A stretch of 64,000 bases of DNA from SXTU01 sp964496695. GTDB taxonomy: Bacteria > Verrucomicrobiota > Verrucomicrobiia > Limisphaerales > SXTU01. Under the pieces are notes generated by a model. The model did no database searches. It saw only the letters and a program-made list of their open reading frames with translations, and was not told the origin of the DNA. The translations under genes were made by a program, and so were the position numbers. Position 1 is the first letter of the stretch. Each line of letters opens with the position of its first letter. Positions 1 through 8,078 of this stretch are shown here, in pieces. The DNA lies in contig CAZCBE010000019.1 of the NCBI GenBank assembly GCA_964496695.1, positions 11,315 to 75,314 of the forward strand, read 5' to 3'.

Positions 1-40
1 CCAGCATCAGTCGAGGGGTATCCGCACCCGGTGAGCGCGG

Positions 41-126
41 GAGGAGTTTGACCCCTCCGGGGTCGGGACGGAAAACCGTTCCCCGTGGGTTTCACCCACG
101 GCTATTCATGTGACACCCCTCCGGGG
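41..126. repeat. Composite palindromic repeat before the first gene
   Basis: Three short hairpins follow one another. Two copies of ACCCCTCCGGGGT lie near 50-62 and 113-125. Between them is a perfect stem CCGTGGGT (83-90) and ACCCACGG (94-101) with a 3-nt loop. No protein-coding signal is visible in 1-211. A structurally similar cluster of hairpins lies at 20405-20640. It looks like a dispersed genomic palindrome rather than a promoter, but it could also form structure in the leader of the next gene. Confidence 0.5.
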
Positions 127-211
127 TTACCACAACTCCGATTCGCCCATCCGCCCGTCCGCTCGCTTGCGCACGCTTGTCCCCCTCGCCGTGCCTGCTA
201 CACTCGGTCCC

Positions 212-1510
212 ATGCACTTCACTAAGTCACTCGCCTGCGGCTGGCTGCTTGCCGTCAGCCTCAGCGTTTTTGCCCAGCAGTCCAAGCCGGCCAACTACGA
301 TGAGGCCAAGGTCGGCAGCCTGCCGTTGCCCGACCCGCTGACGGCGGCGGATGGCTCGAAGGTCACGGATGCGAAGACCTGGCAGGCCAAGCGGCGTGCG
401 GAGGTCTTTCAACTGTTCGAGACCCACGTGTATGGCCGCAGCCCCGCCAAGCCGGCGACGCTGGTCTATGAAGTGACCAAGACGGACCCACAGGCGCTCG
501 GCGGCAAGGCGACCCGCAAGGAGGTGGCGATCTACCTGACCGGCAAGAAGGACGGCCCGCGCCTGGACCTCCAGCTCTGGGTGCCCAATGGCGTGAAGGG
601 GCCGGTGCCCGCGTTCCTCGGCTGCAATTTCAACGGCAACCACGCGGTCCACCCCGATCCCGGCATCACGCTGAACCCCCGCTGGATGCGCCCCGCCCGC
701 GACAGCGCCAACGTGGTGAACAACCGTGCCACCGAGGCCTCGCGTGGCTCGGAGGCCCCCCGCTGGCAGGTGGAGATGATCATCGCGAAGGGCTACGCGC
801 TGGCCACCTACTACTATGGCGACGTGGAGCCGGACCACGCCGAGGGTTGGAAAGACGGTCTGCGCGCCGCGATGTCCAAGGACGGGGCGGGCACGAAGTT
901 CGCGCCGGAGGCGTGGGGGGCAATTGGCGCCTGGGCGTGGGGTCTGAGCCGGGGGCTGGATTATCTGGAGAAGGACAAGGCGATTGATGCGAAGAAGGTC
1001 GCGGTGATCGGTCACTCGCGGCTCGGCAAGACCTCGCTCTGGGCGGGCGCGAGCGACGAGCGGTTTGCCCTTGTCATCTCGAACAACTCCGGCGAGGGCG
1101 GGGCGTCCCTCTCGCGGCGCGACTTCGGCGAGACCATCGCCGTGCTGAACAAGAACTTTCCGCACTGGTTCTGCGGCAACTACAAGCAATACACCGACCA
1201 CGCCGAGAAGCTGCCGGTGGACATGCATGAACTGGTCGCGCTGGCGGCTCCCAGGCCCATCTACATCGCGAGCGCGGAGGAGGACAAATGGGCGGACCCG
1301 AAGGGGGAGTTTCTCGCGGGCAAGTTCGCCGAGCCGGTGTATGCGCTGTTTGGCAAGCCGGGCACCGGGGTAGGGGACTGGCCGTCGGTGAACCAGCCGG
1401 TGGGCGAGTTCATCGGCTACCACGTCCGCACCGGCAAGCATGACGTGACAGCCTACGATTGGGAGCAATACCTGCGCTTCGCCGACCGGCACTTTGGCCG
1501 GGCGAAGTAA
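212..1510 (+). CDS. Glucuronoyl esterase-like hydrolase (CE15 type), exported
   Basis: A 432-residue alpha/beta hydrolase resembling bacterial carbohydrate esterase family 15, whose known members cleave the ester bond between lignin alcohols and glucuronic acid on xylan. Residues 1-21 form a signal peptide (MHFTKSL..., hydrophobic core, cleavage after VFA), which is why I chose the ATG at 212 over an upstream in-frame ATG at 110. The nucleophile elbow is GHSRLGK with Ser269, the CE15-like form with Arg and Lys after the serine. His410 in GKHDVTAYDW is the likely catalytic histidine, and Glu295 in NNSGEGG is a candidate acid. Length fits the bacterial family. It is followed 30 bp later by a second exported esterase, suggesting a shared role in plant polysaccharide breakdown. 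The fold assignment is firm; the exact substrate is inferred. Confidence 0.8.
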   Translation: MHFTKSLACGWLLAVSLSVFAQQSKPANYDEAKVGSLPLPDPLTAADGSKVTDAKTWQAKRRAEVFQLFETHVYGRSPAKPATLVYEVTKTDPQALGGKATRKEVAIYLTGKKDGPRLDLQLWVPNGVKGPVPAFLGCNFNGNHAVHPDPGITLNPRWMRPARDSANVVNNRATEASRGSEAPRWQVEMIIAKGYALATYYYGDVEPDHAEGWKDGLRAAMSKDGAGTKFAPEAWGAIGAWAWGLSRGLDYLEKDKAIDAKKVAVIGHSRLGKTSLWAGASDERFALVISNNSGEGGASLSRRDFGETIAVLNKNFPHWFCGNYKQYTDHAEKLPVDMHELVALAAPRPIYIASAEEDKWADPKGEFLAGKFAEPVYALFGKPGTGVGDWPSVNQPVGEFIGYHVRTGKHDVTAYDWEQYLRFADRHFGRAK

Positions 1511-1540
1511 GCGCGCTGTTTTCATCCAACTCCGATCCCG

Positions 1541-2467
1541 ATGCATCCGCTCATGAAACGCTTGGCGATTCTTCTTCTGGCTGCCGGCTTCGCAACTGGA
1601 GGCGAATCGGTTGCGGCCGAAGCGAAGGCCAAGGCGGCCTTCCTCGGGGAAGAGCGAATCTACAAAACGGTGGAAGGCCGCGGCCTGCGCCTGTTCATCG
1701 TCAAGCCGGAGGGCTGGCAGGCGGCCGATCAACGTCCCGCGCTCGTGCTGTTTCACGGCGGTGGCTGGACGGGTGGCGCGCCGACGCAGTTCAACGATCA
1801 GGTCACCTATCTCGCGAAGCGGGGCATGGTCTGCGTGCAGGTGGAGTATCGGCTGCTGAAAGACCAGGGGCCGCCGACCAACTGCGTGCGCGATGCGAAG
1901 TCTGCGATGCGCTGGGTGCGCAGCCGCGCGGCGGAGCTGGGCATTGATCCCAGGCGCATCGGGGCGGGCGGCGGCTCGGCGGGCGGCCATCTCGCGGCGT
2001 TCGTCGGCATGGTGGAAGGAAATGATGACCCGGCGGATGACGTGAAAGTCTCGCCCAAGGCAAACGCGCTCGTGCTGTTCAACCCGGTGTTCGACAACGG
2101 TCCGGACGGCGGCTGGGGCACGAAGCGAGTTGGCGACCGCTTCAAGGAGTTCTCCCCGGCGCACAACATCACGGCGGACGACCCGCCGGCCATCGTGTTC
2201 CTCGGCCGCAACGACACGCTCAACGGCGTGCCGGTGGTCGAGCGCTTCCAGGCAAACATGAAGCAGGTGGGCGTGCGTTGTGAGACGCGGTTTTACGATG
2301 GCCAGGCCCATGGCTTCTTCAACAGCGAGCCATGGAAGACCATCACGCTCATCGAGTCGGACAAATTCCTGGCGTCGCTCGGCTGGCTCAAGGGCCCGCC
2401 GACGATCCCGGAACCGGACCCGGCCAGCGTGCCCAAGGCCCCGGCGAAGAAAGAGGCGGCCAAGTGA
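1541..2467 (+). CDS. Exported alpha/beta hydrolase (esterase/lipase, HGGG type)
   Basis: A 308-residue esterase of the hormone-sensitive-lipase/BD-FAE-like group. The oxyanion-hole motif HGGGW is at residues 72-76, the nucleophile is Ser146 in GGGSAGGH, and Asp225 (GRNDT) and His257 (GQAHGFF) complete a credible triad. The N-terminus is a signal peptide ending near VAA; the ATG at 1553 (MKRLAILLLAAG) is an equally good start and gives a more typical signal peptide. The C-terminus is a Pro/Ala/Lys-rich tail. Members of this family de-esterify polysaccharides or small esters. Its position behind a CE15-like esterase supports a carbohydrate-esterase role, but the substrate cannot be read from the sequence. 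Confidence 0.8.
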   Translation: MHPLMKRLAILLLAAGFATGGESVAAEAKAKAAFLGEERIYKTVEGRGLRLFIVKPEGWQAADQRPALVLFHGGGWTGGAPTQFNDQVTYLAKRGMVCVQVEYRLLKDQGPPTNCVRDAKSAMRWVRSRAAELGIDPRRIGAGGGSAGGHLAAFVGMVEGNDDPADDVKVSPKANALVLFNPVFDNGPDGGWGTKRVGDRFKEFSPAHNITADDPPAIVFLGRNDTLNGVPVVERFQANMKQVGVRCETRFYDGQAHGFFNSEPWKTITLIESDKFLASLGWLKGPPTIPEPDPASVPKAPAKKEAAK

Positions 2468-2500
2468 AGGCCAGGGGTGTTGTGTGAATCAAACTTGCCC

Positions 2501-5500
2501 ATGCTTGCGCTCCGCATCCTGCTGTTGTGTCTGATGGCGACCGCCGCCCGCGCCGCCGAGCCGGTGCGCTACAACCGCGACATCCGGCCCATCCTCTCGG
2601 ACAAGTGCTTCTTCTGCCACGGGTTCGACGAGAAGAAGCGCGAGGCCGGCCTGCGCCTGGACACCCGGGAGGGCGCGCTGAAGAAGAACGCCATCGTCCC
2701 CGGCAAGCCCGAGAAGAGCGAACTGCTCAAGCGCGTGACGACCCAGGACGCGGGCGACCACATGCCGCCCGCGAAGTCCAAGCTCCCCGCGCTCACGACC
2801 GCCGAGGTGGACCTGCTGCGCCGGTGGATCGCCGAGGGGGCGCCGTATGAGGCGCACTGGGCGTTCCTGCCGCTTCAGCCGGTGGAGAAGTCATTAGTAA
2901 TTAGTGATAAGTCCAAAGTCCCTCGAACGCCGTCCCCACTAATTACTAATCACTCCTCACTAAACACTTCTCCTCTGGACGCCCTCGTCTCCACGGGCCT
3001 CGCCCCGCGCAAGCTCAAGCTCCAGCCCGAAGCGGATCGCAACACGCTCCTCCGCCGCGTGAGCTTCGATCTCACCGGCCTGCCGCCGACGCCCGCTGAC
3101 GTGGAGGCGTTTGTGAAAGACACGTCGCCCAACGCCTACGAGAAGCTGGTGGACCGGCTGCTGTCGTCGGAGCATTACGGCGAACGCATGGCGGTGGACT
3201 GGCTGGACATCTCGCGCTATGCGGACAGCTATGGCTTTCAGGTGGACCGCGAGCGCGAGATGTGGCCGTGGCGTGACTGGGTGATCCGGTCGTTCAATCA
3301 GAACCTGCCATTTGATAAGTTCATCACGGCGCAGATCGCCGGTGACCTGCTGCCGAACGCGACCGATGACCAGATCCTGGCCACGGCGTTTAACCGCCTC
3401 CACCAGCAGGAGACGGAGGGCGGGAGCGTCGAGGAGGAGTATCGCGTGGAGTATGTGGCGGACCGCGTGCAGACCTTCGCGACGGCGTTTCTTGGCCTGA
3501 CCTTTGAGTGCGCCCGCTGCCACGACCACAAATACGATCCCATCGCGCAGAAGGAGTATTACGGCCTGTTCTCGTTCTTCCAAAACATTGACGAGGCGGG
3601 GCTCTACTCGTTCTTCACGCCTTCCGCGCCCACGCCCGCGCAGATGCAGCTCGATGCGCCGGCGAAGGAGAAGCTGGCCGGGCTGGAGCAGAAGGTGCGC
3701 GAGGCGGAGCAGAAGCTGGGGGCGGTGCGCCTGACCCGGGCGGAAGCTTTCTCCACATGGTTGAAAAACCCGAAGCGCCCGCTCGCTCCCCTCGCCCCCA
3801 TCGGGGGAGAGGGTGGCCAGAAGCCGGGTGAGGGGGCAGGGGCTGCGCACAACCCAGCGGCCTCGAACAAACCTGAGAACATCTCCACCCCCGCTCCTTC
3901 TGTTGCTCCAACCACGTCCGGCCCCCTCACCCCGGCCCTCTCCCCCAGTGGGGGAGAGGGAGGAAAAGTCGCGGACTCAGCGAATGCTTTTGCCATTCCG
4001 GGCGAACTGGCGCGCTACTCGTTTGATGTGCTCGTGGGCGGCAACAAGTTCACCAATGCCCTCGGCGGGACGAACTTCGCCACGCTGGCCGGGGAGAACA
4101 AGCTCGTGCCCGGCCGCCTGGGCCAGGCGGTGCAGTTCACCGGTGACGACCCCGTGAATCTTCCGCTCGGCAACTTCCAGCGGCATGAGCCGTTCAGCGT
4201 CTCGCTCTGGCTGCGCACGCCGGATGTGAAGGACCGCGCAGTGGTCTTTCACCGCTCGCAGGCATGGACGGATGCGGGGAGCCGGGGCTACGAATTGCTC
4301 ATTGAGGACGGGCGGCTCAAGTGGTCGCTCATCCACTTCTGGCCGGGCAACGCCATCTCCATCAAGACCACGGCCCTCGTGCCCACGAACGCGTGGACGC
4401 ACGTCGTCGTGACTTCGGACGGCAGCAGTCGCGCGGGCGGGCTGCGGCTCTACGTCAACGGCCAGCCGGCGACCAGCGAGGTCATCAAGGACAGTCTGAC
4501 CAAGAACATCACCGGCGGCGGGCACGACAACATCTCGCTCGCCGAGCGGATGCGCGACCGGGGCTTCAAGGGCGGCGCGGTGGACGACTTCCGGGTGTTC
4601 GGCCGCACGCTGACCGCCTTGGAAGCAGCGGCGACGCACGACGAGGCGGCGGCGAAAGCCTTGCTGGCGAAAGCCGAGGCGCAGTTGTCAGCAAGCGAGC
4701 GAGCCACGCTGGAAGACTATTTTCTCGCCACCGTGGACGCGGAGTTTCCCAAGCAGCTCGTCGCGCTCAAGGCCGCCCGTGCCGAGCTGGTGAAGTTCGC
4801 CGACGGCGTGAAGGAAATCATGGTGATGCGCGAGCTGGCGCAGCCGAAGAAGTCCTATGTGCTTTGGCGAGGCGAATACAATCACCGGCGCGAAGAAGTC
4901 GGCCCCATCACGCCCGCCGCGCTCTCGCCGTGGCCCGCCGGCGCGCCGCGCAATCGCCTCGGCCTGGCGCAATGGCTCACCGCGCCGAACCACCCGCTCA
5001 CCGCGCGCGTCACGGTGAACCGCATTTGGCTGAGCCTCTTCGGGCGCGGCCTGGTGAAGACGGCGGAGGATTTCGGGAGCCAGGGGGAGAAGCCCTTGTA
5101 TCCTGAGGTGCTGGACTGGCTGTCGTCGCGGTTCATCCAGAGCGGCTGGGACACGAAGGCGCTGATGAAGACCATCGTGATGAGCGGCGTGTATCGGCAG
5201 CGGAGCCTTGCCGATGCGAAGACGATGGCCGATGACCCGGAGAACCAATGGCTTGCCCGCGGCCCGCGCCTGCGCCTGCCCGCCGAGATGATTCGCGACA
5301 ACGCGCTCGCCGCCGCCGGCCTGCTCAAGCCGGCGCTGGGCGGTCCGCCAGTGAACCCCTACGAGATGAGCGAGTCTTTCAAGCCCGCGAACCCGACCGG
5401 CGGCGATGGCGTGTATCGCCGCAGCCTCTACACGAACTGGCGGCGCACCGGCCCGCCGCCCGCGCTGCTCGCCTTCGACGCCCCGCGTCGCGCCGTCTGC

Positions 5501-5872
5501 ACCGCGAAGCGTGAGCGCACCGACTCGCCGCTCCAGGCGCTCATCCTCCTGAACGGCACGCAATACGTCGAAGCCGCCCGCGTGCTGGGCGAGTCGCTCC
5601 ACCGCGATGCTGGCGGCAACGTGCCCGCGATGATCGAAGCCGGCTTCCTCCGCTGCCTCAGCCGCAAACCGGACGCCCGCGAGCAGGCCATCCTCCAGCA
5701 GCTTCACCGCGAGCAGTTGGAGCACTACAAAGCGAAACCTGCTGAGGCGGACGGCTTGCTGAAGACCGGGAACACGAAGCGCGATGAAAAGATTGCCGCG
5801 CCCGAAGCGGCTGCGGCGACTGTGCTGGCGCAGGCGCTCCTCAACCACGATGCGTGTGTGGTGAAGCGATGA
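2501..5872 (+). CDS. PSD1/PSCyt planctomycete-type cytochrome protein with LamG domain, carrying two in-frame repeat insertions
   Basis: An exported protein of about 1,123 residues. After a signal peptide (residues 1-19) comes the PSCyt1 haem domain with CFFCH (Cys36, Cys39, His40), then PSCyt2/DUF1549 with the second CxxCH (CARCHDHKYDP), a LamG/concanavalin-like domain, and a C-terminal DUF1553 (PSD1) domain containing HPLTARVTVNRIW. I prefer the ATG at 2501 to the GTG at 2477 because it starts the signal peptide. It pairs with the DUF1501 gene downstream, as is usual in Planctomycetes and Verrucomicrobia; function is unproven but the genes often sit near sulfatases or glycan degradation genes. 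Oddly, two palindromic repeats are inserted in frame, at residues about 130-158 between PSCyt1 and PSCyt2, and about 427-488 between PSCyt2 and LamG. Confidence 0.9.
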   Translation: MLALRILLLCLMATAARAAEPVRYNRDIRPILSDKCFFCHGFDEKKREAGLRLDTREGALKKNAIVPGKPEKSELLKRVTTQDAGDHMPPAKSKLPALTTAEVDLLRRWIAEGAPYEAHWAFLPLQPVEKSLVISDKSKVPRTPSPLITNHSSLNTSPLDALVSTGLAPRKLKLQPEADRNTLLRRVSFDLTGLPPTPADVEAFVKDTSPNAYEKLVDRLLSSEHYGERMAVDWLDISRYADSYGFQVDREREMWPWRDWVIRSFNQNLPFDKFITAQIAGDLLPNATDDQILATAFNRLHQQETEGGSVEEEYRVEYVADRVQTFATAFLGLTFECARCHDHKYDPIAQKEYYGLFSFFQNIDEAGLYSFFTPSAPTPAQMQLDAPAKEKLAGLEQKVREAEQKLGAVRLTRAEAFSTWLKNPKRPLAPLAPIGGEGGQKPGEGAGAAHNPAASNKPENISTPAPSVAPTTSGPLTPALSPSGGEGGKVADSANAFAIPGELARYSFDVLVGGNKFTNALGGTNFATLAGENKLVPGRLGQAVQFTGDDPVNLPLGNFQRHEPFSVSLWLRTPDVKDRAVVFHRSQAWTDAGSRGYELLIEDGRLKWSLIHFWPGNAISIKTTALVPTNAWTHVVVTSDGSSRAGGLRLYVNGQPATSEVIKDSLTKNITGGGHDNISLAERMRDRGFKGGAVDDFRVFGRTLTALEAAATHDEAAAKALLAKAEAQLSASERATLEDYFLATVDAEFPKQLVALKAARAELVKFADGVKEIMVMRELAQPKKSYVLWRGEYNHRREEVGPITPAALSPWPAGAPRNRLGLAQWLTAPNHPLTARVTVNRIWLSLFGRGLVKTAEDFGSQGEKPLYPEVLDWLSSRFIQSGWDTKALMKTIVMSGVYRQRSLADAKTMADDPENQWLARGPRLRLPAEMIRDNALAAAGLLKPALGGPPVNPYEMSESFKPANPTGGDGVYRRSLYTNWRRTGPPPALLAFDAPRRAVCTAKRERTDSPLQALILLNGTQYVEAARVLGESLHRDAGGNVPAMIEAGFLRCLSRKPDAREQAILQQLHREQLEHYKAKPAEADGLLKTGNTKRDEKIAAPEAAAATVLAQALLNHDACVVKR
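2887..2975. repeat. MITE-like copy of the four-helix-bundle element repeat, inside PSD1
   Basis: A perfect 14-bp inverted repeat, ATTAGTAATTAGTG (2893-2906) and its complement (2937-2950), is separated by 30 bp. The local base composition is AT-rich in an otherwise GC-rich gene. The same 13-bp core bounds the four-helix-bundle gene at 5873-6413. The reading frame stays open through it, adding about 29 residues to a domain linker. Confidence 0.8.
3781..3966. repeat. Type A inverted-repeat element inside PSD1
   Basis: The left arm carries CCCTCGCCCCCATCGGGGGA and the right arm ends in CCCCCAGTGGGGGAGAGGG, each being itself a hairpin, and the two arms are inverted copies of each other. The same family occurs at 30638-30810, 33993-34150 (variant) and 38560-38740, with related hairpins at 18485-18533, 59569-59611 and 63729-63985. 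Here it is in frame and encodes a Pro/Gly/Ala-rich linker of about 62 residues. Confidence 0.8.
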
Positions 5873-6413
5873 GGGAAGAAGTAATCAGTGATTAGTAATT
5901 AGTTTATGAAGCCGAATACGCCTGGACCAGGGAAGCCGAGCGGGTTGCCGTTTGCGCGGGGATTCTGGGAATTGGTCGCGTATCAGCGGGCACGGGCGTT
6001 GCAGCGGCGGGTGTTTGAGTTGTCGAAGAAGTTTCCGCGCGAAGAGATGTATTCGTTGACGGACCAGGCGCGTCGGGCGGCGCGCTCCATTGGTGCGCAG
6101 ATTGCGGAGGCGTGGGGCAAGCGTGACTACGAGAAACACTTTGTCAGCAAACTGAGCGACGCGATCAGCGAGTGCAATGAAACCCAGCACTGGACCATCA
6201 GCTCCGTAGACGATGGCTATCTCACCCGTGAAGAAGGATTGGAGGTGTGGAACCTCAGCCTTGAAGTTGGTCGCCTTCTCGCCTCCATGACCGAGCGTTC
6301 CGACGAATTCTGCCAGGACGCCGTCAATCCCCGCCTGCGCGAGCCCGCTCCTGAGTTCTTTTGCGCCGCCCCGCTCGCGTGGGAGACTAATTACTAATTA
6401 CTTATCACTTCCC
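5873..6413 (+). mobile_element. Four-helix-bundle gene bounded by terminal inverted repeats
   Basis: The segment fills exactly the space between the PSD1 stop codon (5870-5872) and the DUF1501 start codon (6414). Its ends read GGGAAG at 5873 and CTTCCC ending at 6413. Internally, ATTAGTAATTAGT (5891-5903) is perfectly inverted at 6386-6398. Between the arms is one gene (5906-6397), whose stop codon TAA (6395-6397) lies inside the right arm. A gene-less relative of this repeat lies inside PSD1 at 2887-2975. The structure looks like a small mobilised cassette, although no transposase is present. Confidence 0.7.
5906..6397 (+). CDS. Four-helix-bundle protein (S23/IVS-protein family)
   Basis: A 163-residue protein of the TIGR02436-like four-helix-bundle family, first known from proteins encoded in intervening sequences of 23S rRNA genes and related to the Avd protein of diversity-generating retroelements. 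The diagnostic helix SLTDQARRAARSIGAQIAEA is present, followed by RDYEKHFVSKLSDAISECNE and a glutamate/leucine-rich fourth helix. The ATG at 5906 follows directly after the left inverted repeat, and the last residues ETNY plus the stop are encoded by the right inverted repeat, so gene and repeats form one unit. No signal peptide is present. Its molecular role is unknown; it is thought to bind nucleic acid. It interrupts the usual adjacency of PSD1 and DUF1501 genes, which argues for insertion. Confidence 0.85.
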   Translation: MKPNTPGPGKPSGLPFARGFWELVAYQRARALQRRVFELSKKFPREEMYSLTDQARRAARSIGAQIAEAWGKRDYEKHFVSKLSDAISECNETQHWTISSVDDGYLTREEGLEVWNLSLEVGRLLASMTERSDEFCQDAVNPRLREPAPEFFCAAPLAWETNY

Positions 6414-7838
6414 ATGTCCCCGTTCCTTTCAAACCGCCGCCAGTTCCTCAACCGCTTCGGCGCGGGCCTCGGTGGCGCGGCCTTGGCAGAGATGCTGGCC
6501 GCGAACGCTGCCGCCGCGCCCACTGCCGAGCGCGGCATCCTCGGCGCTTCGCACATCGCCCCCAAGGCCAAGCGCATCATCTACCTGTTCATGTCCGGCG
6601 CGCCGTCGCAGCTTGATTTGTTCGACTACAAGCCGCTGCTCAACCAGCGCCACGGCGAGCAGCTTCCCGATTCCGTGCGCGGCGGACAGCGGCTCACGGG
6701 CATGTCGGGCAACCAGTCGTCCATTCCGCTCGTCGGCTCGCCGTTCAAGTTCGCGCAGCATGGCCGGGGCGGCGCATGGTTCAGCGAGCTGCTGCCGCAC
6801 ACGGCGGGCATCGCGGACGACCTGTGCGTGGTGCGCTCGATGTTCACCGAAGCCATCAACCACGGGCCCGGCGTGACCTTCCTCCAGACCGGCACCCAGA
6901 TCGCCGGCCGGCCCAGCTTTGGCGCGTGGCTGAGCTACGGGCTGGGACAGGAGAACGCGAACCTGCCGTCGTTCGTCGTGCTCATCACCAAGGGCAAGGG
7001 CGGCCAGCCGCTGGGTTCGCACCTGTGGGGCAGCGGCTTCCTGCCGACCAAGCATCAAGGCGTGCTCTTCCGTGCCGCGAAGGACCCGGTGCTGTATCTC
7101 GGCAATCCCGCCGGCGTGAGCGAGGACAGCCGGCGGCTGCTGCTGGACCGCCTGCGTGAACTCCACGAGCACCAGTTCGCCGGCACGCCAGACGCGGAAA
7201 TCCAGAGCCGCATTGACAACTACGAGATGGCGTTCCGGATGCAGTTCAGCATCCCGGATGCGACGGATGTCTCGGGCGAGCCGGCGCATGTGCTGGAGAA
7301 CTACGGCCCCGACGTGAAGACGCCGGGCACCTTCGCCGCGAACTGCCTGCTCGCCCGTCGGCTTGCCGAGCGGGGCGTGCGTTTCATCCAGCTTTATCAT
7401 CAGGACTGGGACCACCACGGCGGACTGCCCGGCGCGCTGCCGAAGCTCTGCAAGGAGACCGACCAGCCCGCCGCCGCGCTCGTGCGCGACCTGAAGGCGC
7501 GCGGCCTGCTCGACGACACGCTGGTCGTCTGGGGCGGTGAGTTTGGGCGCACGAACTACTGCCAGGGCAAGATCTCCGCGAACTTCGGCCGCGACCACCA
7601 CCCGCGCTGCTTCAGCCTGTGGATGGCGGGTGGCGGCGTGAAGGCCGGGACGAGCTACGGCGAGACGTGCGAGTTCGGTTACAACATCGCCAACGACGGC
7701 GTCAGCGTCCACGACCTGCAGGCGACCGTCCTGCACCAGCTCGGCATTGACCACGAGCGGCTCACCTACAAGTTCCAGGGCCGCCGCTATCGCCTGACGG
7801 ACGTGCATGGGGAGCTGGTGAAGGGGCTGGTGGCATAG
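6414..7838 (+). CDS. DUF1501 protein, Tat-exported sulfatase-like
   Basis: A 474-residue DUF1501 protein, a member of the alkaline-phosphatase-like superfamily that nearly always accompanies PSD1 genes in this phylum. The N-terminus NRRQFLNRFGAGLGGAALAE is a twin-arginine signal. Family motifs include KRIIYLFMSGAPSQLDLFDYKP near residue 55, DWDHHGG in the middle, VVWGGEFGRTNY, and GRDHHPRCFSLWMAGGGVK toward the C-terminus. The ATG at 6414 abuts the right end of the four-helix-bundle element. It was probably co-transcribed with PSD1 before that insertion and may still be. Biochemical function is not established for the family. Confidence 0.9.
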   Translation: MSPFLSNRRQFLNRFGAGLGGAALAEMLAANAAAAPTAERGILGASHIAPKAKRIIYLFMSGAPSQLDLFDYKPLLNQRHGEQLPDSVRGGQRLTGMSGNQSSIPLVGSPFKFAQHGRGGAWFSELLPHTAGIADDLCVVRSMFTEAINHGPGVTFLQTGTQIAGRPSFGAWLSYGLGQENANLPSFVVLITKGKGGQPLGSHLWGSGFLPTKHQGVLFRAAKDPVLYLGNPAGVSEDSRRLLLDRLRELHEHQFAGTPDAEIQSRIDNYEMAFRMQFSIPDATDVSGEPAHVLENYGPDVKTPGTFAANCLLARRLAERGVRFIQLYHQDWDHHGGLPGALPKLCKETDQPAAALVRDLKARGLLDDTLVVWGGEFGRTNYCQGKISANFGRDHHPRCFSLWMAGGGVKAGTSYGETCEFGYNIANDGVSVHDLQATVLHQLGIDHERLTYKFQGRRYRLTDVHGELVKGLVA

Positions 7839-7870
7839 GTAAGGGGGCGTAGTTTGACCCTGCCCCGAAG

Positions 7871-7980
7871 CCGAGCCGGCGGGGACGCCGGCGATACGGC
7901 CCGCGGGACGCGGGGCGCTACGTAGCGCCGGCCTCCGGCCGGCCGTGCCGCAAGCGTCCTCGCTTGCCCGGCGGGACGCG
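7871..7980. repeat. Type C palindromic repeat (intergenic)
   Basis: Contains GGCGCTACGTAGCGCCGGCC followed by CCGGCCGGCC and GCAAGCG/CGCTTGC stems. The same unit recurs at 12546-12606, 18533-18605 and 18780-18885. It fills most of the gap between the DUF1501 gene and the next CDS; no gene is visible in 7839-8078. Confidence 0.75.
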
Positions 7981-8078
7981 ACCAGGGGCAAGTGCGCGGG
8001 ATGCGCCCGTTGGCACGGGTGCTGCATGTTGCAGGTTGCGTGAGCCCGTCCGGGCGCGCATCTTGAGCCGCACATCCC

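Noticed and set aside
227..2311. 694-residue open frame on the minus strand opposite the two esterases
   Set aside because: Both plus-strand genes have catalytic motifs and signal peptides; the minus frame is Arg/His/Ala-rich with no motif, a typical shadow in GC-rich DNA.
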